64,000 bases of DNA from Risungbinella massiliensis (GCF_000942395.1 NZ_LN812103.1:811394-875393); one strand, 5' to 3'; positions 1 through 7,974 are shown, counted from the first letter of the stretch. The notes: a model not told the origin generated them from the letters alone. Program-made: numbers and translations.

Positions 1-2
1 AC

Positions 3-311
3 GAGGCCGCCGATATTGTGATGCAAGCTTCTCATCCAGAAGTAAATATGATCTTTGGAGCGGTAATCAACGAAAGTTTAAAAGATGAGATTCAAGTTAC
101 AGTAATCGCAACTGGTTTTGATGGACAAAAGAACAAAGAAGAGATGGAAGCAGGCCTTCTCAATTCCCAAACTAATGAAAAGAAAGGCAAACCACTCTTT
201 GGGATTGATCCAACGACCAATCCCATCAAAGAGAAGAAAAGTGGAAGCAAAATCTTAGATGTAGATAACTACGATATTCCGACATTTCTCCGCAATCAGT
301 ATAAAAAATAA
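3..311 (+). CDS. ftsZ: Cell division protein FtsZ, C-terminal part (5' end outside window)
   Basis: This is the 3' end of ftsZ, the tubulin-like GTPase that forms the cytokinetic ring; the GTP-binding half lies left of the window. The visible part starts in the C-terminal GTPase subdomain (EAADIV, then PEVNMIFGAVINESLKDEI and VTVIATGFD), typical of FtsZ. A polar, Lys-rich linker of about 40 residues follows. The end has the conserved C-terminal peptide DNYDIPTFLRNQYKK, the docking site for FtsA, SepF and other septal partners; sepF is encoded about 12 kb downstream. The frame is open to the window edge, so the start is not visible. A hairpin terminator follows directly. Identification is very secure. 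Confidence 0.97.
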   Translation, partial: EAADIVMQASHPEVNMIFGAVINESLKDEIQVTVIATGFDGQKNKEEMEAGLLNSQTNEKKGKPLFGIDPTTNPIKEKKSGSKILDVDNYDIPTFLRNQYKK

Positions 312-324
312 ATCCAGTAATACA

Positions 325-363
325 AAGAAAACTCCTAGTATGAATAGTTGGAGTTTTCTTTTG
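325..363 (+). terminator. Rho-independent terminator after ftsZ
   Basis: Inverted repeat AAGAAAACTCC / GGAGTTTTCTT around a 14-nt loop, ending in a T-rich tail. It closes the ftsZ transcript 14 nt after the stop codon. Confidence 0.85.
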
Positions 364-431
364 TTCGGTACTAACAGAGCTTCCCCTATTGTATACTTGA
401 TTTGTATGGAAGAGGAGAGGAGCTGTTACTT

Positions 432-899
432 ATGAAAGAAGCCAGTTTATACGAACAACTTGAGATGTATCGCTATTCTCTTGGCATTGCCATCAGTGAT
501 GTAACAGAAGAAGAAGCCAATATTATTCCGAAAGGATTTAACAATAACATCCGTTGGAATGTAGGTCATGTCTTAGTATCAACAGATGCTATGATTTTAA
601 CGATGGCTGGTTTTCCTTCCACGCTCCCTGAAGAGTGGGGACAATACTTTATGCGAGGAACAAGTCCGCAAAATTTTACAGATGAAACCCCAACACTTGC
701 GGAGTTACAAGAAGCATCTCAAGAGCAGATGAGAAAATTGCGTGCTTTAGTAGAAGGAAAGCTAGACACTCCTCTAGCCAACCCTTTTGAATTACCCAAG
801 ACGACAATTTATACTTCTGGAGATGGATTGACTTTCTGTATGTTTCATGAAGGACTGCATATGGGTCAGATACAAGGAATTCGCAAATTAGTGAAGTAA
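432..899 (+). CDS. DinB/YfiT-like four-helix-bundle protein (putative metal-dependent enzyme)
   Basis: A 155-residue protein of the DinB-like superfamily. Members are four-helix bundles with a divalent metal held by three histidines; some are thiol-dependent transferases or bacillithiol/mycothiol-related enzymes, and most are uncharacterised. Candidate ligands are the His in WNVGHV near the N-terminus and the His pair in FHEGLHMGQI near the C-terminus, the usual spacing of the family. The frame opens at a TTG at 402, but ATG 432 is preceded by a strong AGGAGAGGAG ribosome site at the right distance, so 432 is chosen. It is a single gene between two terminators, so it is transcribed alone. Substrate unknown. 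Confidence 0.8.
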   Translation: MKEASLYEQLEMYRYSLGIAISDVTEEEANIIPKGFNNNIRWNVGHVLVSTDAMILTMAGFPSTLPEEWGQYFMRGTSPQNFTDETPTLAELQEASQEQMRKLRALVEGKLDTPLANPFELPKTTIYTSGDGLTFCMFHEGLHMGQIQGIRKLVK

Positions 900-909
900 G
901 CTTGCGAAG

Positions 910-940
910 AGCCCCATCTTGATCAAGATGGGGTTTTCTT
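910..940 (+). terminator. Terminator after the DinB-like gene
   Basis: Perfect palindrome CCCCATCTTGATCAAGATGGGG followed by TTTTCTT, 10 nt past the stop codon. Confidence 0.9.
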
Positions 941-1002
941 GTACCAAAAAGTGTTTGATAGATTTGAACATCACAGACGAAACATAAAGGGAGAGACTAA
1001 TC

Positions 1003-1434
1003 TTGCAACTAAGAGAAGAACAGAAAAACTTGTTTTCGATGCCCGAAGAGTACTACTTAGCACACTGCATTTCAGCGGATGCTAAAATGGGAGCAGGCAT
1101 AGCCTTAGAATTTCGAAAAAAATTCCAATTAGATCCTCTACAGGTTCTAGCCAATATTAAATTGCTAGAAATAGGGAAGTGCTATCCGATGGGACGAACT
1201 TTTAATCTAGTAACCAAAATTCGTTATTGGCACAAACCAACCTATTCTAATCTAAAAGAAGCGATTCTCTCCATGAAGAACTATTGTTTGGAACGTGATT
1301 TAACATATTTAGCAATTCCCAAACTCGGTTGTGGTCTTGATCGATTGAAGTGGCAAAAGGTGAAAGGGATAATAGAAGAAGTTTTTCAAGATACCCAAAT
1401 GGAAATTGTCGTCTGTGATTGGAATGGGAACTAG
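1003..1434 (+). CDS. TARG1-like macrodomain protein (putative ADP-ribosyl hydrolase)
   Basis: A stand-alone macrodomain of 143 residues. The arrangement LAHCISADAKMGAGIALEF, then WHKPTYSNLK, then AIPKLGCGLDRLKW, then EIVVCDW resembles human TARG1/OARD1 (terminal ADP-ribose glycohydrolase) over its whole length, more than the MacroD or YmdB classes. In TARG1 a Lys and the Asp of the GCGLDRL loop are catalytic; the Asp is present here, and Lys residues occur just before the HKPTY segment. Expected role: removal of ADP-ribose from proteins or nucleic acids, as the DarG antitoxin does for DarT. No DarT-like toxin lies beside it. The start is TTG at 1003 with AAAGGGAGAG about 7 nt upstream; no better ATG exists before the conserved region. 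Monocistronic. The reaction is inferred from family similarity. Confidence 0.82.
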   Translation: MQLREEQKNLFSMPEEYYLAHCISADAKMGAGIALEFRKKFQLDPLQVLANIKLLEIGKCYPMGRTFNLVTKIRYWHKPTYSNLKEAILSMKNYCLERDLTYLAIPKLGCGLDRLKWQKVKGIIEEVFQDTQMEIVVCDWNGN

Positions 1435-1534
1435 ACGACCATCTAGAATGCGATCAAATGAGTTCGGAGTGATGGAAAGAAGTCAAGTGGAGGGATATTT
1501 GTTTTGGAAGTAGCTTCCCCACTTTTTTACTATA

Positions 1535-1566
1535 AAACCTGCTGCCACTTGGAAGCGGGTTTTTGA
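1535..1566 (+). terminator. Probable terminator after the macrodomain gene
   Basis: Stem AACCTGCT / AGCGGGTT (one G-T pair) then TTTTT, about 100 nt after the stop codon. Confidence 0.65.
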
Positions 1567-1675
1567 CTGTGGAATAGATCTACCGTGTTTGACGAACCCT
1601 ACATAATCGTGCCCAAAACATCGGATTGACTTCTTCCCTTCCTGCTATTCTTTTGATACGAGGGAGGTTATTCTT

Positions 1676-2548
1676 GTGGATTTACTCGACAAAATGAATG
1701 GAGCCTTAGCCTATATTGAAGAGAATCTTACTGAAGAATTGGACTATAAAGAAGTTGCAAGGCTGTCATGTTGTTCAGAGTATCACTTTAAAAGAATGTT
1801 TTCATTTCTTGCTGGGGTTACGCTGTCGGAGTACATCCGCCGAAGACGCCTTACTTTAGCAGCCTTTGAGCTTCAAAACCGCAACAAAAGGGTAATCGAT
1901 GTTGCTGTGAAATATCAATATAGCTCTCCAGATTCATTTACACGTGCTTTTCACAGTCTTCATGGGGTAACACCGACAGAAGCCAGAAGTTATGGTTCAT
2001 TTTTGAAAGCATACCCACGAATGACCTTCCAATTATCGATTAAAGGAGGAAGTGAAATGAACTATCGAATAGAAGAAAAAGAAGCATTTCACATCGTAGG
2101 GATCAAGAAAAGAGTTCCGATTATATTTCATGGAGTAAATCCAGAGATTGCCTCTATGTGGGAAAGTTTACATGTTGAAATGATCAATAAACTGAAGCAA
2201 CTTTCTAATGTAGAGCCTCAAGGCCTGCTTAGTGCATCGACGAACTTTTCGGAGGGTCGAATGGAGGAAAAAGGGGAGCTAGATCATTATATAGGAGTGG
2301 CAACAACGAAGGAGTGTCCAGATAATCTGATGAAACTTGAAGTTGCTGCGTCCACATGGGCTGTGTTTGAAGCAGTTGGACCATTTCCTGATACGCTTCA
2401 AGATGTCTGGGGACGGATCTATTCCGAATGGTTCCCATCCTCCAACTATGAACAAACAGAAGGGCCAGAGATTTTGTGGAATGAACATAAAGATGTCACT
2501 TCCCCGACTTTTAAAAGTGAGATATGGATTCCGATTTTAAAAAAGTAA
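1676..2548 (+). CDS. AraC-family regulator with C-terminal GyrI-like effector-binding domain
   Basis: A 290-residue regulator. Residues about 8-105 hold the double helix-turn-helix AraC domain ([15 protein letters not shown] in the first unit; [16 protein letters not shown] and VTPTEAR in the second). Residues about 125-290 form a GyrI/BmrR-type small-molecule-binding domain ([18 protein letters not shown], then [18 protein letters not shown]), as in Bacillus YdeE-type proteins. Such proteins usually activate genes in response to a hydrophobic or cationic ligand. Start is GTG 1676 behind AGGGAGG. No adjacent co-directional target gene is visible; ligand unknown. A second, free-standing GyrI-like protein is encoded at 31799-32290. 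Confidence 0.9.
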   Translation: MDLLDKMNGALAYIEENLTEELDYKEVARLSCCSEYHFKRMFSFLAGVTLSEYIRRRRLTLAAFELQNRNKRVIDVAVKYQYSSPDSFTRAFHSLHGVTPTEARSYGSFLKAYPRMTFQLSIKGGSEMNYRIEEKEAFHIVGIKKRVPIIFHGVNPEIASMWESLHVEMINKLKQLSNVEPQGLLSASTNFSEGRMEEKGELDHYIGVATTKECPDNLMKLEVAASTWAVFEAVGPFPDTLQDVWGRIYSEWFPSSNYEQTEGPEILWNEHKDVTSPTFKSEIWIPILKK

Positions 2549-2605
2549 TGATTTAAATGCGCCTAACTCAAACAATTGCAATGGTTTGTTTTGTAATAAA
2601 CTGAT

Positions 2606-2631
2606 GAGCTGTTTCGACAGCTCTTTTTTTA
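2606..2631 (+). terminator. Terminator after the araC-type gene
   Basis: GAGCTGT-TTCG-ACAGCTC hairpin with a stable tetraloop and eight T residues. Confidence 0.92.
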
Positions 2632-2710
2632 TTTTAAATTCAAGAAATTCATCAGCAAAAAAGACAGATTCATATCGATTCTTTTTTAGAAATATTTTTA
2701 TTAGAGATTA

Positions 2711-2779
2711 TTCGACAAAACTTCTTACTAAATCCTTGGCAAGTTTCAACAAACTTTCTAATAGAGATTGAGATATACT
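2711..2779 (+). promoter_or_regulatory. spoIIG promoter with Spo0A boxes and 22-bp spacer
   Basis: Candidate Spo0A-dependent promoter of spoIIGA-sigE. A perfect 0A box in reverse orientation (TTCGACA, 2711-2717) and a one-mismatch box (TTCAACA, 2745-2751) lie upstream of a SigA-type -10 TATACT (2774-2779). If the -35 is TCAACA (2746-2751), overlapping the second 0A box, the spacer is exactly 22 bp. The B. subtilis spoIIG promoter likewise has a 22-bp spacer and a Spo0A site over the -35. The boxes and spacing are read directly; the function is inferred from that likeness. Confidence 0.7.
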
Positions 2780-2867
2780 AAGTCTCGCTTGGGAGTTGTT
2801 TCCTTTTGTTTAGGATCAAAACCATTGTCACCCGAGATCATGAAGATAGTGTTAGGAGGGTGCCTAA

Positions 2868-3779
2868 GTGACTGTCTATGCCGATGTTGTTTTCCTGCTC
2901 AATAGTTGCTTTGATTACCTTCTTTTATGGCTTACCTCGGGGATTCGTAAACAGCGAACTAAGGTTTGGCGATTACTGTTGGGAGCAACTGTCGGGGGGA
3001 TCTATGCAACGTTACATTTGTGGCAAGAGTTTACTCCCGCTTACTTCTTACCTATGAAACTGATTGTTTCCATGTTCATGATCTATCTCTCATTTGGTTT
3101 TGGAAATCTGATTGCTTACCTTCGTACCCTAGGAGTTTTTTATGTAACTTGCTTTCTGACAGGTGGGGCAATGATTGCACTTCACTTTATCTGGACCGGA
3201 GATCATCAGGTAGCAGGTGGTATCTTGTATACGGAATCGCCTTCGGGATGGGGATCTCCTGTATCGTGGCTTTTTCTCTGGATCGGATTTCCGCTCGTAT
3301 GGATTTATAGTCGTTTTTCACTCGGAACACTGCAAGAACGCCAGCAATTTGAGCAGTTTTTGACCCCACTGAAAATTACGACAGACGGTCAGGAGTTGGA
3401 ATGTACTGGACTGGTCGATACGGGAAATCAGCTACGAGATCCGTTAACTAGGGCGCCTGTATTACTTTTGGAGTTAGATGAATTGCGACCGTTTTTACCT
3501 GATACGGTAGTGAAGATGGCTTATGCCAAAGACTGGGAAGAAGGTTGGGCGGAGTTACCACCAGAGTGGATGGTAAAAATTCGTTTAGTACCATATCGGG
3601 CAGCTGGAAGAGAGCAAGAAGTGATGATTGCATACAAACCAGATCAGGTAGAGATATGGCAAGAAAATCAGTGGAATAATGTGGGGAAAGTACTCATAGG
3701 AATAGATGTCGGACGATTTTCGACCGATGGCACCTACCAAGCAATTATCCATCCCTCTTGCCTATCTGCCGTCAGTTGA
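2868..3779 (+). CDS. spoIIGA: Sigma-E processing peptidase SpoIIGA
   Basis: Membrane-embedded aspartic protease that cleaves pro-SigE in the mother cell after the forespore signal SpoIIR. The 303-residue protein has about five hydrophobic segments in residues 1-150 and a soluble C-terminal protease domain. The catalytic motif is GLVDTGNQLRDP, with the active Asp at residue 184, matching the single DTG of the family, which acts as a dimer. Start is GTG 2868 behind AGGAGGGTGC. sigE begins 18 nt after the stop codon, the canonical spoIIG operon. Very secure. Confidence 0.96.
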   Translation: MTVYADVVFLLNSCFDYLLLWLTSGIRKQRTKVWRLLLGATVGGIYATLHLWQEFTPAYFLPMKLIVSMFMIYLSFGFGNLIAYLRTLGVFYVTCFLTGGAMIALHFIWTGDHQVAGGILYTESPSGWGSPVSWLFLWIGFPLVWIYSRFSLGTLQERQQFEQFLTPLKITTDGQELECTGLVDTGNQLRDPLTRAPVLLLELDELRPFLPDTVVKMAYAKDWEEGWAELPPEWMVKIRLVPYRAAGREQEVMIAYKPDQVEIWQENQWNNVGKVLIGIDVGRFSTDGTYQAIIHPSCLSAVS

Positions 3780-3797
3780 GAAAGGGGGCTATCAGCC

Positions 3798-4520
3798 ATG
3801 TTGGCAAAATGGAAATTGAACGTGAATTTATTTTGGTATCGCATGTTGATTTACTTGGGTGTAAAAGGAGAAGAGATCTATTACATCGGAGGAAGTGAGG
3901 CACTGCCACCACCACTTACTCGCGAAGAAGAGGAACATCTTCTGTATCGACTCCCAAACGGCGATGCAGCTGTACGAGCGATGCTAATCGAACGAAACTT
4001 GAGGTTAGTGGTCTATATAGCTCGCAAGTTTGAGAATACGGGAATCAACATTGAAGATCTCGTTTCCATTGGGACAATTGGTCTGATTAAAGCAGTCAAT
4101 ACGTTTGATCCTTCCAAAAAGATCAAGCTAGCAACTTATGCCTCACGTTGTATCGAAAATGAAATCTTAATGTTCTTACGACGCAACAACAAGATTCGCT
4201 CCGAGGTTTCACTCGATGAACCACTCAATATCGATGTAGATGGCAATGAGCTTTTATTGTCCGATGTACTAGGAACGGAGAATGACACCATCTATCGTGA
4301 CTTAGAAGATCAAGTGGACAAAAAGATTTTGATTACTGCTCTAGAGACATTAAATGACCGAGAGCGAAGAATCATGGTACTCCGTTTTGGATTAGAGGGC
4401 GGAGAAGAAAAAACACAAAAAGATGTCGCTGATTTACTGGGAATTTCGCAATCGTACATTTCGCGATTGGAAAAGCGAATTATAAAAAGACTACGCAAAG
4501 AATTCAATAAAATGGTTTAA
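3798..4520 (+). CDS. sigE: RNA polymerase sporulation sigma factor SigE (pro-form)
   Basis: Mother-cell sigma factor made as an inactive precursor. Residues 1-28 are the basic/hydrophobic pro-sequence; the [14 protein letters not shown] motif carries the cleavage site between Tyr28 and Tyr29 by analogy with B. subtilis Tyr27/Tyr28. Sigma region 2 follows ([49 protein letters not shown]) and region 4 has the helix-turn-helix [20 protein letters not shown]. Length 240 aa is standard. ATG 3798 has GAAAGGGGGC upstream. It is co-transcribed with spoIIGA, whose product activates it. Confidence 0.98.
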   Translation: MLAKWKLNVNLFWYRMLIYLGVKGEEIYYIGGSEALPPPLTREEEEHLLYRLPNGDAAVRAMLIERNLRLVVYIARKFENTGINIEDLVSIGTIGLIKAVNTFDPSKKIKLATYASRCIENEILMFLRRNNKIRSEVSLDEPLNIDVDGNELLLSDVLGTENDTIYRDLEDQVDKKILITALETLNDRERRIMVLRFGLEGGEEKTQKDVADLLGISQSYISRLEKRIIKRLRKEFNKMV

Positions 4521-4605
4521 ATTACAGATAGTTCCTCTGTATTATAAATTTCCCTCTGTAGGAGATACTGAATGACGTTACTTCATCTGAGGAGGGACCA
4601 CATCT

Positions 4606-5382
4606 ATGGCGCGAAACAAAGTAGAGATCTGTGGAGTAGACACTTCCAAACTTCCTGTACTTAAGAACCAAGAGATGCGCATCTTGTTTCGCGAATTGCA
4701 GTCAGGGGAGCTTTCTGCTAGAGAAACGCTCGTCAACGGCAATTTACGTCTCGTTTTAAGTGTGATCCAACGTTTTAACAACCGTGGGGAATGCGTCGAC
4801 GATCTATTTCAAGTCGGTTGCATCGGTTTGATGAAAGCAATTGACAACTTTGATCTCGGTCAAAACGTGAAATTTTCCACGTATGCTGTTCCCATGATTA
4901 TTGGGGAGATTCGGAGATATTTACGTGATAACAATCCGATTCGTGTCTCTCGCTCATTACGAGATATTGCCTATAAGGCGTTGCAAATACGAGACCAATT
5001 GACCAATCGGTTTAACCGAGAACCAACCATCATGGAAATATCTCGAGAATTAAATGTTCCAAAAGAGGATGTCGTTTTTGCACTAGATGCGATTCAAGAT
5101 CCTGTCTCCATGTTTGAACCCGTCTATCAAGATGGAGGAGATCCGATCTATGTAATGGATCAAATAAGTGATGATAAGACAAAAGATGCTCAATGGCTAG
5201 AAGAAATAGCTTTGAAAGAGGGTCTGGGGCGTTTAAATGATCGAGAAAAAATGATCTTGTCGATGCGCTTTTTTGAGGGGAAGACCCAAATGGAAGTGGC
5301 GGATGAGATTGGGATCTCACAAGCACAAGTTTCTCGTCTGGAAAAAGCAGCGATCCAACAGATGAACCGCTATATTACCTAG
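4606..5382 (+). CDS. sigG: RNA polymerase sporulation sigma factor SigG
   Basis: Late forespore sigma factor, 258 aa. The N-terminus VEICGVDTSKLPVL is the SigG signature involved in anti-sigma (SpoIIAB/CsfB) contact. Region 2 (ECVDDLFQVGCIGLMKAI, FSTYAVPMIIGEIRRYLRD), region 3 and the region 4 helix-turn-helix (MEVADEIGISQAQVSRLEKAA) are complete. ATG 4606 follows GAGGAGGGACC. The 85-nt gap from sigE could hold the forespore promoter, but I saw no clear SigF/SigG consensus. A strong terminator ends the cluster. Confidence 0.98.
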   Translation: MARNKVEICGVDTSKLPVLKNQEMRILFRELQSGELSARETLVNGNLRLVLSVIQRFNNRGECVDDLFQVGCIGLMKAIDNFDLGQNVKFSTYAVPMIIGEIRRYLRDNNPIRVSRSLRDIAYKALQIRDQLTNRFNREPTIMEISRELNVPKEDVVFALDAIQDPVSMFEPVYQDGGDPIYVMDQISDDKTKDAQWLEEIALKEGLGRLNDREKMILSMRFFEGKTQMEVADEIGISQAQVSRLEKAAIQQMNRYIT

Positions 5383-5407
5383 ATTTCAACAGGATAAAGA
5401 ACGTAGA

Positions 5408-5446
5408 GAAGGACTGTGGCATGAAGGTGCTACAGTCCTTCTTTGT
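5408..5446 (+). terminator. Terminator after sigG
   Basis: GAAGGACTGT ... ACAGTCCTTC stem with a 14-nt loop and a T-rich tail. Confidence 0.88.
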
Positions 5447-5521
5447 TATGTTTGGGTTCACCTATAGCCAACAACCTGTATATAGTGATCATGAAAATAA
5501 GCTTATAACGAGGTGTGTTAG

Positions 5522-5743
5522 ATGAAGAAAAAACAAGGAAGATACCCAACGATACAGGAATATCCTGATTTTGCCGAATCTTCTATTGGGCCATCCTATA
5601 TAGAAGAACAAGATCAATTAGATACTGATCTCGAAACGCAACAATTTTTTAGACGCCGTCGTCGCTTTATCCACCCATTTTTCTTTTTTCCGCGTTTCTT
5701 TGTGATACCATTTCGTCGTTTTCGTCGCTTTCGCCGTTGGTAA
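5522..5743 (+). CDS. Small hypothetical protein with Arg/Phe-rich C-terminal tail
   Basis: A 73-residue protein not recognised as a known family. The N-terminal half is polar and acidic (YIEEQDQLDTDLETQQ). The C-terminal 33 residues are almost only Arg, Phe, Pro and His, such as FFRRRRRF, HPFFFFPRFF and FRRFRRFRRW. ATG 5522 has a GAGGTG ribosome site, and a terminator follows the stop, so it looks like a real single gene. The tail could bind nucleic acid, acidic polymer or membrane. Its place directly after sigG suggests, but does not show, a spore role. It could also be a DNA-condensing or coat-associated peptide. Confidence 0.55.
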   Translation: MKKKQGRYPTIQEYPDFAESSIGPSYIEEQDQLDTDLETQQFFRRRRRFIHPFFFFPRFFVIPFRRFRRFRRW

Positions 5744-5760
5744 ATAGGGAAAATTAATTG

Positions 5761-5792
5761 GACACTGGTAACTATTATCAGTGTCTCTTTTA
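5761..5792 (+). terminator. Terminator after the Arg/Phe-rich gene
   Basis: GACACTG ... CAGTGTC stem (inner GTAA/TTAT extends it), followed by TCTTTTATT. Confidence 0.8.
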
Positions 5793-5940
5793 TTCGATTA
5801 AGAAAATGTTGTACTGATTTTTCTTTTTTGTTTATCATAAGTCATTAGTAAATTAGAAAACTTAAATCATTTTGTTTACTATTATTTCTAATGCATTCTT
5901 TTTATATTATGTGAATGTGTTAGAGTTTGTTCTGAGTGTG

Positions 5941-5970
5941 TTGGAAGAGCATTAGAATGTATTCTATATA
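5941..5970 (+). promoter_or_regulatory. Candidate promoter of the RNA-repair operon
   Basis: TTGGAA (5941-5946), 18-bp spacer, TATATA (5965-5970). It is the best SigA-like match in the 240-bp AT-rich gap before the DUF4288 gene. A 9-bp inverted pair TTCTAATGC / GCATTAGAA flanks the region and could be a regulator site. Tentative. Confidence 0.4.
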
Positions 5971-5992
5971 AGGTAAGTAGAGGAGTGAATAA

Positions 5993-6388
5993 ATTATTAA
6001 AAAAAGTTGGTATGGGGTGAAGGTTTTATTTAAATCAGTTTACAGTGGTGAGCCAAATCCAGAAAAAATAGACTCTCATTATCAAAATAAAAGCTGTATG
6101 TATGAAGAGGTTACCTATCTGATACAAGCAGTATCAGATGAGGATGCTTCCAAGCAGGCTCTTATAATAGCTAGGGAAGCAGAGACGGAGTACTTTAATA
6201 GATATGATGAGAAAGTTCGCGTTGTGGATCAAGTAGATTACTGCTTTCAACTATTAGATGATCAGATAGGACATGGAACGGAAGTATTTACCCGATTTCT
6301 TGAATTTCCTAAAGATGTATCGGATCAAGAAGTGATCGAGCGTTTATATCCTGAGATTCCAGATGATGCGGTCGAATTAGATGGATAA
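5993..6388 (+). CDS. DUF4288-family protein (start ambiguous; possible frameshift at A7 tract)
   Basis: Protein of about 130 residues resembling the DUF4288 family: an N-terminal SWYGVKVLFKSVYSGEP strand, a middle YEEVTYLIQAVSDEDASKQA section and GTEVFTRFLEF near the end. Function unknown. The conserved Trp-Tyr start is encoded upstream of the first standard start codon in this frame (GTG 6017), which would cut it off. In frame, only ATT codons (5993, 5996) follow the upstream stop at 5990-5992, and ATT 5993 sits 7 nt after AGAGGAG. Alternatively GTG 5985 in another frame would reach this frame by a -1 shift on the seven-A run 5999-6005. It is the first gene of an apparent operon with hen1 and pnkp; the second DUF4288 copy overlaps its 3' end. 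Confidence 0.65.
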   Translation: MIKKSWYGVKVLFKSVYSGEPNPEKIDSHYQNKSCMYEEVTYLIQAVSDEDASKQALIIAREAETEYFNRYDEKVRVVDQVDYCFQLLDDQIGHGTEVFTRFLEFPKDVSDQEVIERLYPEIPDDAVELDG

Positions 6389-6559
6389 ACAAGGTTGGTA
6401 TGCAGTAAAGGTATTGTTCAAGGCTCATATTTTGGATGAACCAAATCCCGAAAAATAGATGATGGTTACGAAGATGAGACACAATTACCGAAATCATTAA
6501 GTAATGATCAAGTGATGGAACGTTTATACCCGGAAATGTTTGAAGAGGAAGAAGATTAA
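6381..6559 (+). pseudogene. Decayed second DUF4288 copy
   Basis: ATG 6381 overlaps the end of the preceding gene and encodes QGWYAVKVLFK and DEPNPEK, a close match to the N-terminus of the upstream DUF4288 protein, before a stop at 6456-6458. In the next frame the homology continues (IDDGYEDE), then jumps to LPKSLSNDQVMERLYPEM, matching the C-terminus of the first copy (FPKDVSDQEVIERLYPEI). So this copy has a one-base shift in an A-run and an internal deletion of roughly 55-60 codons. It is a tandem duplicate that has degenerated, or a heavily shortened gene. Confidence 0.7.
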
Positions 6560-6588
6560 TTAATACATTATTAGGTGAGTGATATTTC

Positions 6589-7974
6589 ATGTTATTTACC
6601 CTAACCTATGAAGGGCAAGATGCCACCGACTTAGGCTATCTCTTACATAAGAATCCGAGTCGAGTACAGGAATTTGAACTTCCATTTGGCAAGGTGCACC
6701 TGTTTTATCCTGAAGCGACGGAGACACGCTGCACGTTTGCCATGTTACTCGATATTGATCCAATCTCCTTATCTCGTGTGGAAGAGAAAGGAAATCGTCG
6801 TTCTCCCTTAGAACCATATGTAAATGATCGTCCTTATGTAGCTTCCTCTTATTTTACGACTATGCTAAGTAAAGTGTTAAGTACAGCACTAAATGGTACT
6901 TGTAATAAACGCCCTGAGCTGGTGGAGGCAGCACTGGATCTTACTGCTGAGTTATCGGTTCTTCCAAGTCGAGGAGGAGAAGGATTGTTACGCCGACTTT
7001 GGGAACCTCTTGGTTATCAACTAGAACTTACGAGACTAGCACTTGATCCTACTTTCCCACAATGGGGAGACAGTCCTTATTATCAATTGATCCTTCGCCA
7101 AAAGATACGTTTATCTGAATTACTCTCCCATCTTTATGTGTTAGTTCCGGTGCTAGATAATGACAAGCATTACTTTACTAGTGAAGATGAACTAGAGAAG
7201 CTACAACGTCATGGAGGAGAATGGTTAGCAAATCATCCGGAAAAGGAAATTATAGTAGGAAGATATTTGCGGCATCAAAAGAAGTTGGCAAAACAAGTAC
7301 TAAAAGATTTATCACCAGTAGAGGGGCAACTAGAGAACTCAGAATCGATGTTGGATTCAGAGAAAACTGTTCGTTTACATGAGTTACGCCATCAGATAGT
7401 AGTAGATAAACTGGTAGAACTAGGTGTTCGATCCGTATTGGATTTAGGATGTGGGTCTGGACAACTGTTACAAAAACTAAGGCAAGTACGCACTTTTGAG
7501 CGAATTGCTGGAACGGATGTTTCCTTATCTGTACTTCAAAAGACACAGAATAAATTAGAGCGTTGGGAAGATCCTCGTATACAACTTTTTCAGAGTTCCC
7601 TCCTGTATGGAGATAAGCGCCATCAAGGCTATGAAGCTACCGTTTTAGTAGAGGTATTGGAGCATATCGAGTTGGACCGGCTCCCAATGGTAGAGCATCA
7701 ACTTTTCCGTGAGATTCGTTCTCCATACATCTTGTTGACGACCCCTAATAGAGAATATAACCAACTGTATGAAGGGTTAAAGGATGGGGGTTTTCGCCAT
7801 CCAGATCATCGTTTTGAATGGACACGAAATGATTTTCAGAGTTGGGGAGAGAGGATCGCGAAAGAATATGGTTATCAAGTGCGCTTTTTTCCATTAGGAG
7901 AAGAAGATGAGACTTTAGGGGCACCTTCCCAGATGGCTCTATTTCATATAGTAGAGAAGGAGATATTACGATGA
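6589..7974 (+). CDS. hen1: Hen1 3'-terminal RNA ribose 2'-O-methyltransferase
   Basis: Bacterial Hen1, 461 aa. The N-terminal half (about 1-245) is the bacteria-specific Hen1 domain (MLFTLTYEGQDATDLGYLLHKNP opening, typical) that contacts and activates the Pnkp ligase. The C-terminal half is a SAM methyltransferase with VLDLGCGSGQLLQKL near residue 283 and the metal-site stretch VEVLEHIELDRL. It 2'-O-methylates the 3' end of cleaved RNA before sealing, so that repaired tRNA cannot be cut again at that bond. ATG 6589 has AGGTGAG upstream. It overlaps pnkp by 4 nt (ATGA), indicating translational coupling and a fixed stoichiometry. Confidence 0.95.
   Translation: MLFTLTYEGQDATDLGYLLHKNPSRVQEFELPFGKVHLFYPEATETRCTFAMLLDIDPISLSRVEEKGNRRSPLEPYVNDRPYVASSYFTTMLSKVLSTALNGTCNKRPELVEAALDLTAELSVLPSRGGEGLLRRLWEPLGYQLELTRLALDPTFPQWGDSPYYQLILRQKIRLSELLSHLYVLVPVLDNDKHYFTSEDELEKLQRHGGEWLANHPEKEIIVGRYLRHQKKLAKQVLKDLSPVEGQLENSESMLDSEKTVRLHELRHQIVVDKLVELGVRSVLDLGCGSGQLLQKLRQVRTFERIAGTDVSLSVLQKTQNKLERWEDPRIQLFQSSLLYGDKRHQGYEATVLVEVLEHIELDRLPMVEHQLFREIRSPYILLTTPNREYNQLYEGLKDGGFRHPDHRFEWTRNDFQSWGERIAKEYGYQVRFFPLGEEDETLGAPSQMALFHIVEKEILR

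Noticed and set aside
2586-2771. 61-codon open frame between the araC-type gene and spoIIGA
   Set aside because: It runs through a perfect terminator hairpin and the Spo0A boxes, has no ribosome site and no recognisable sequence.
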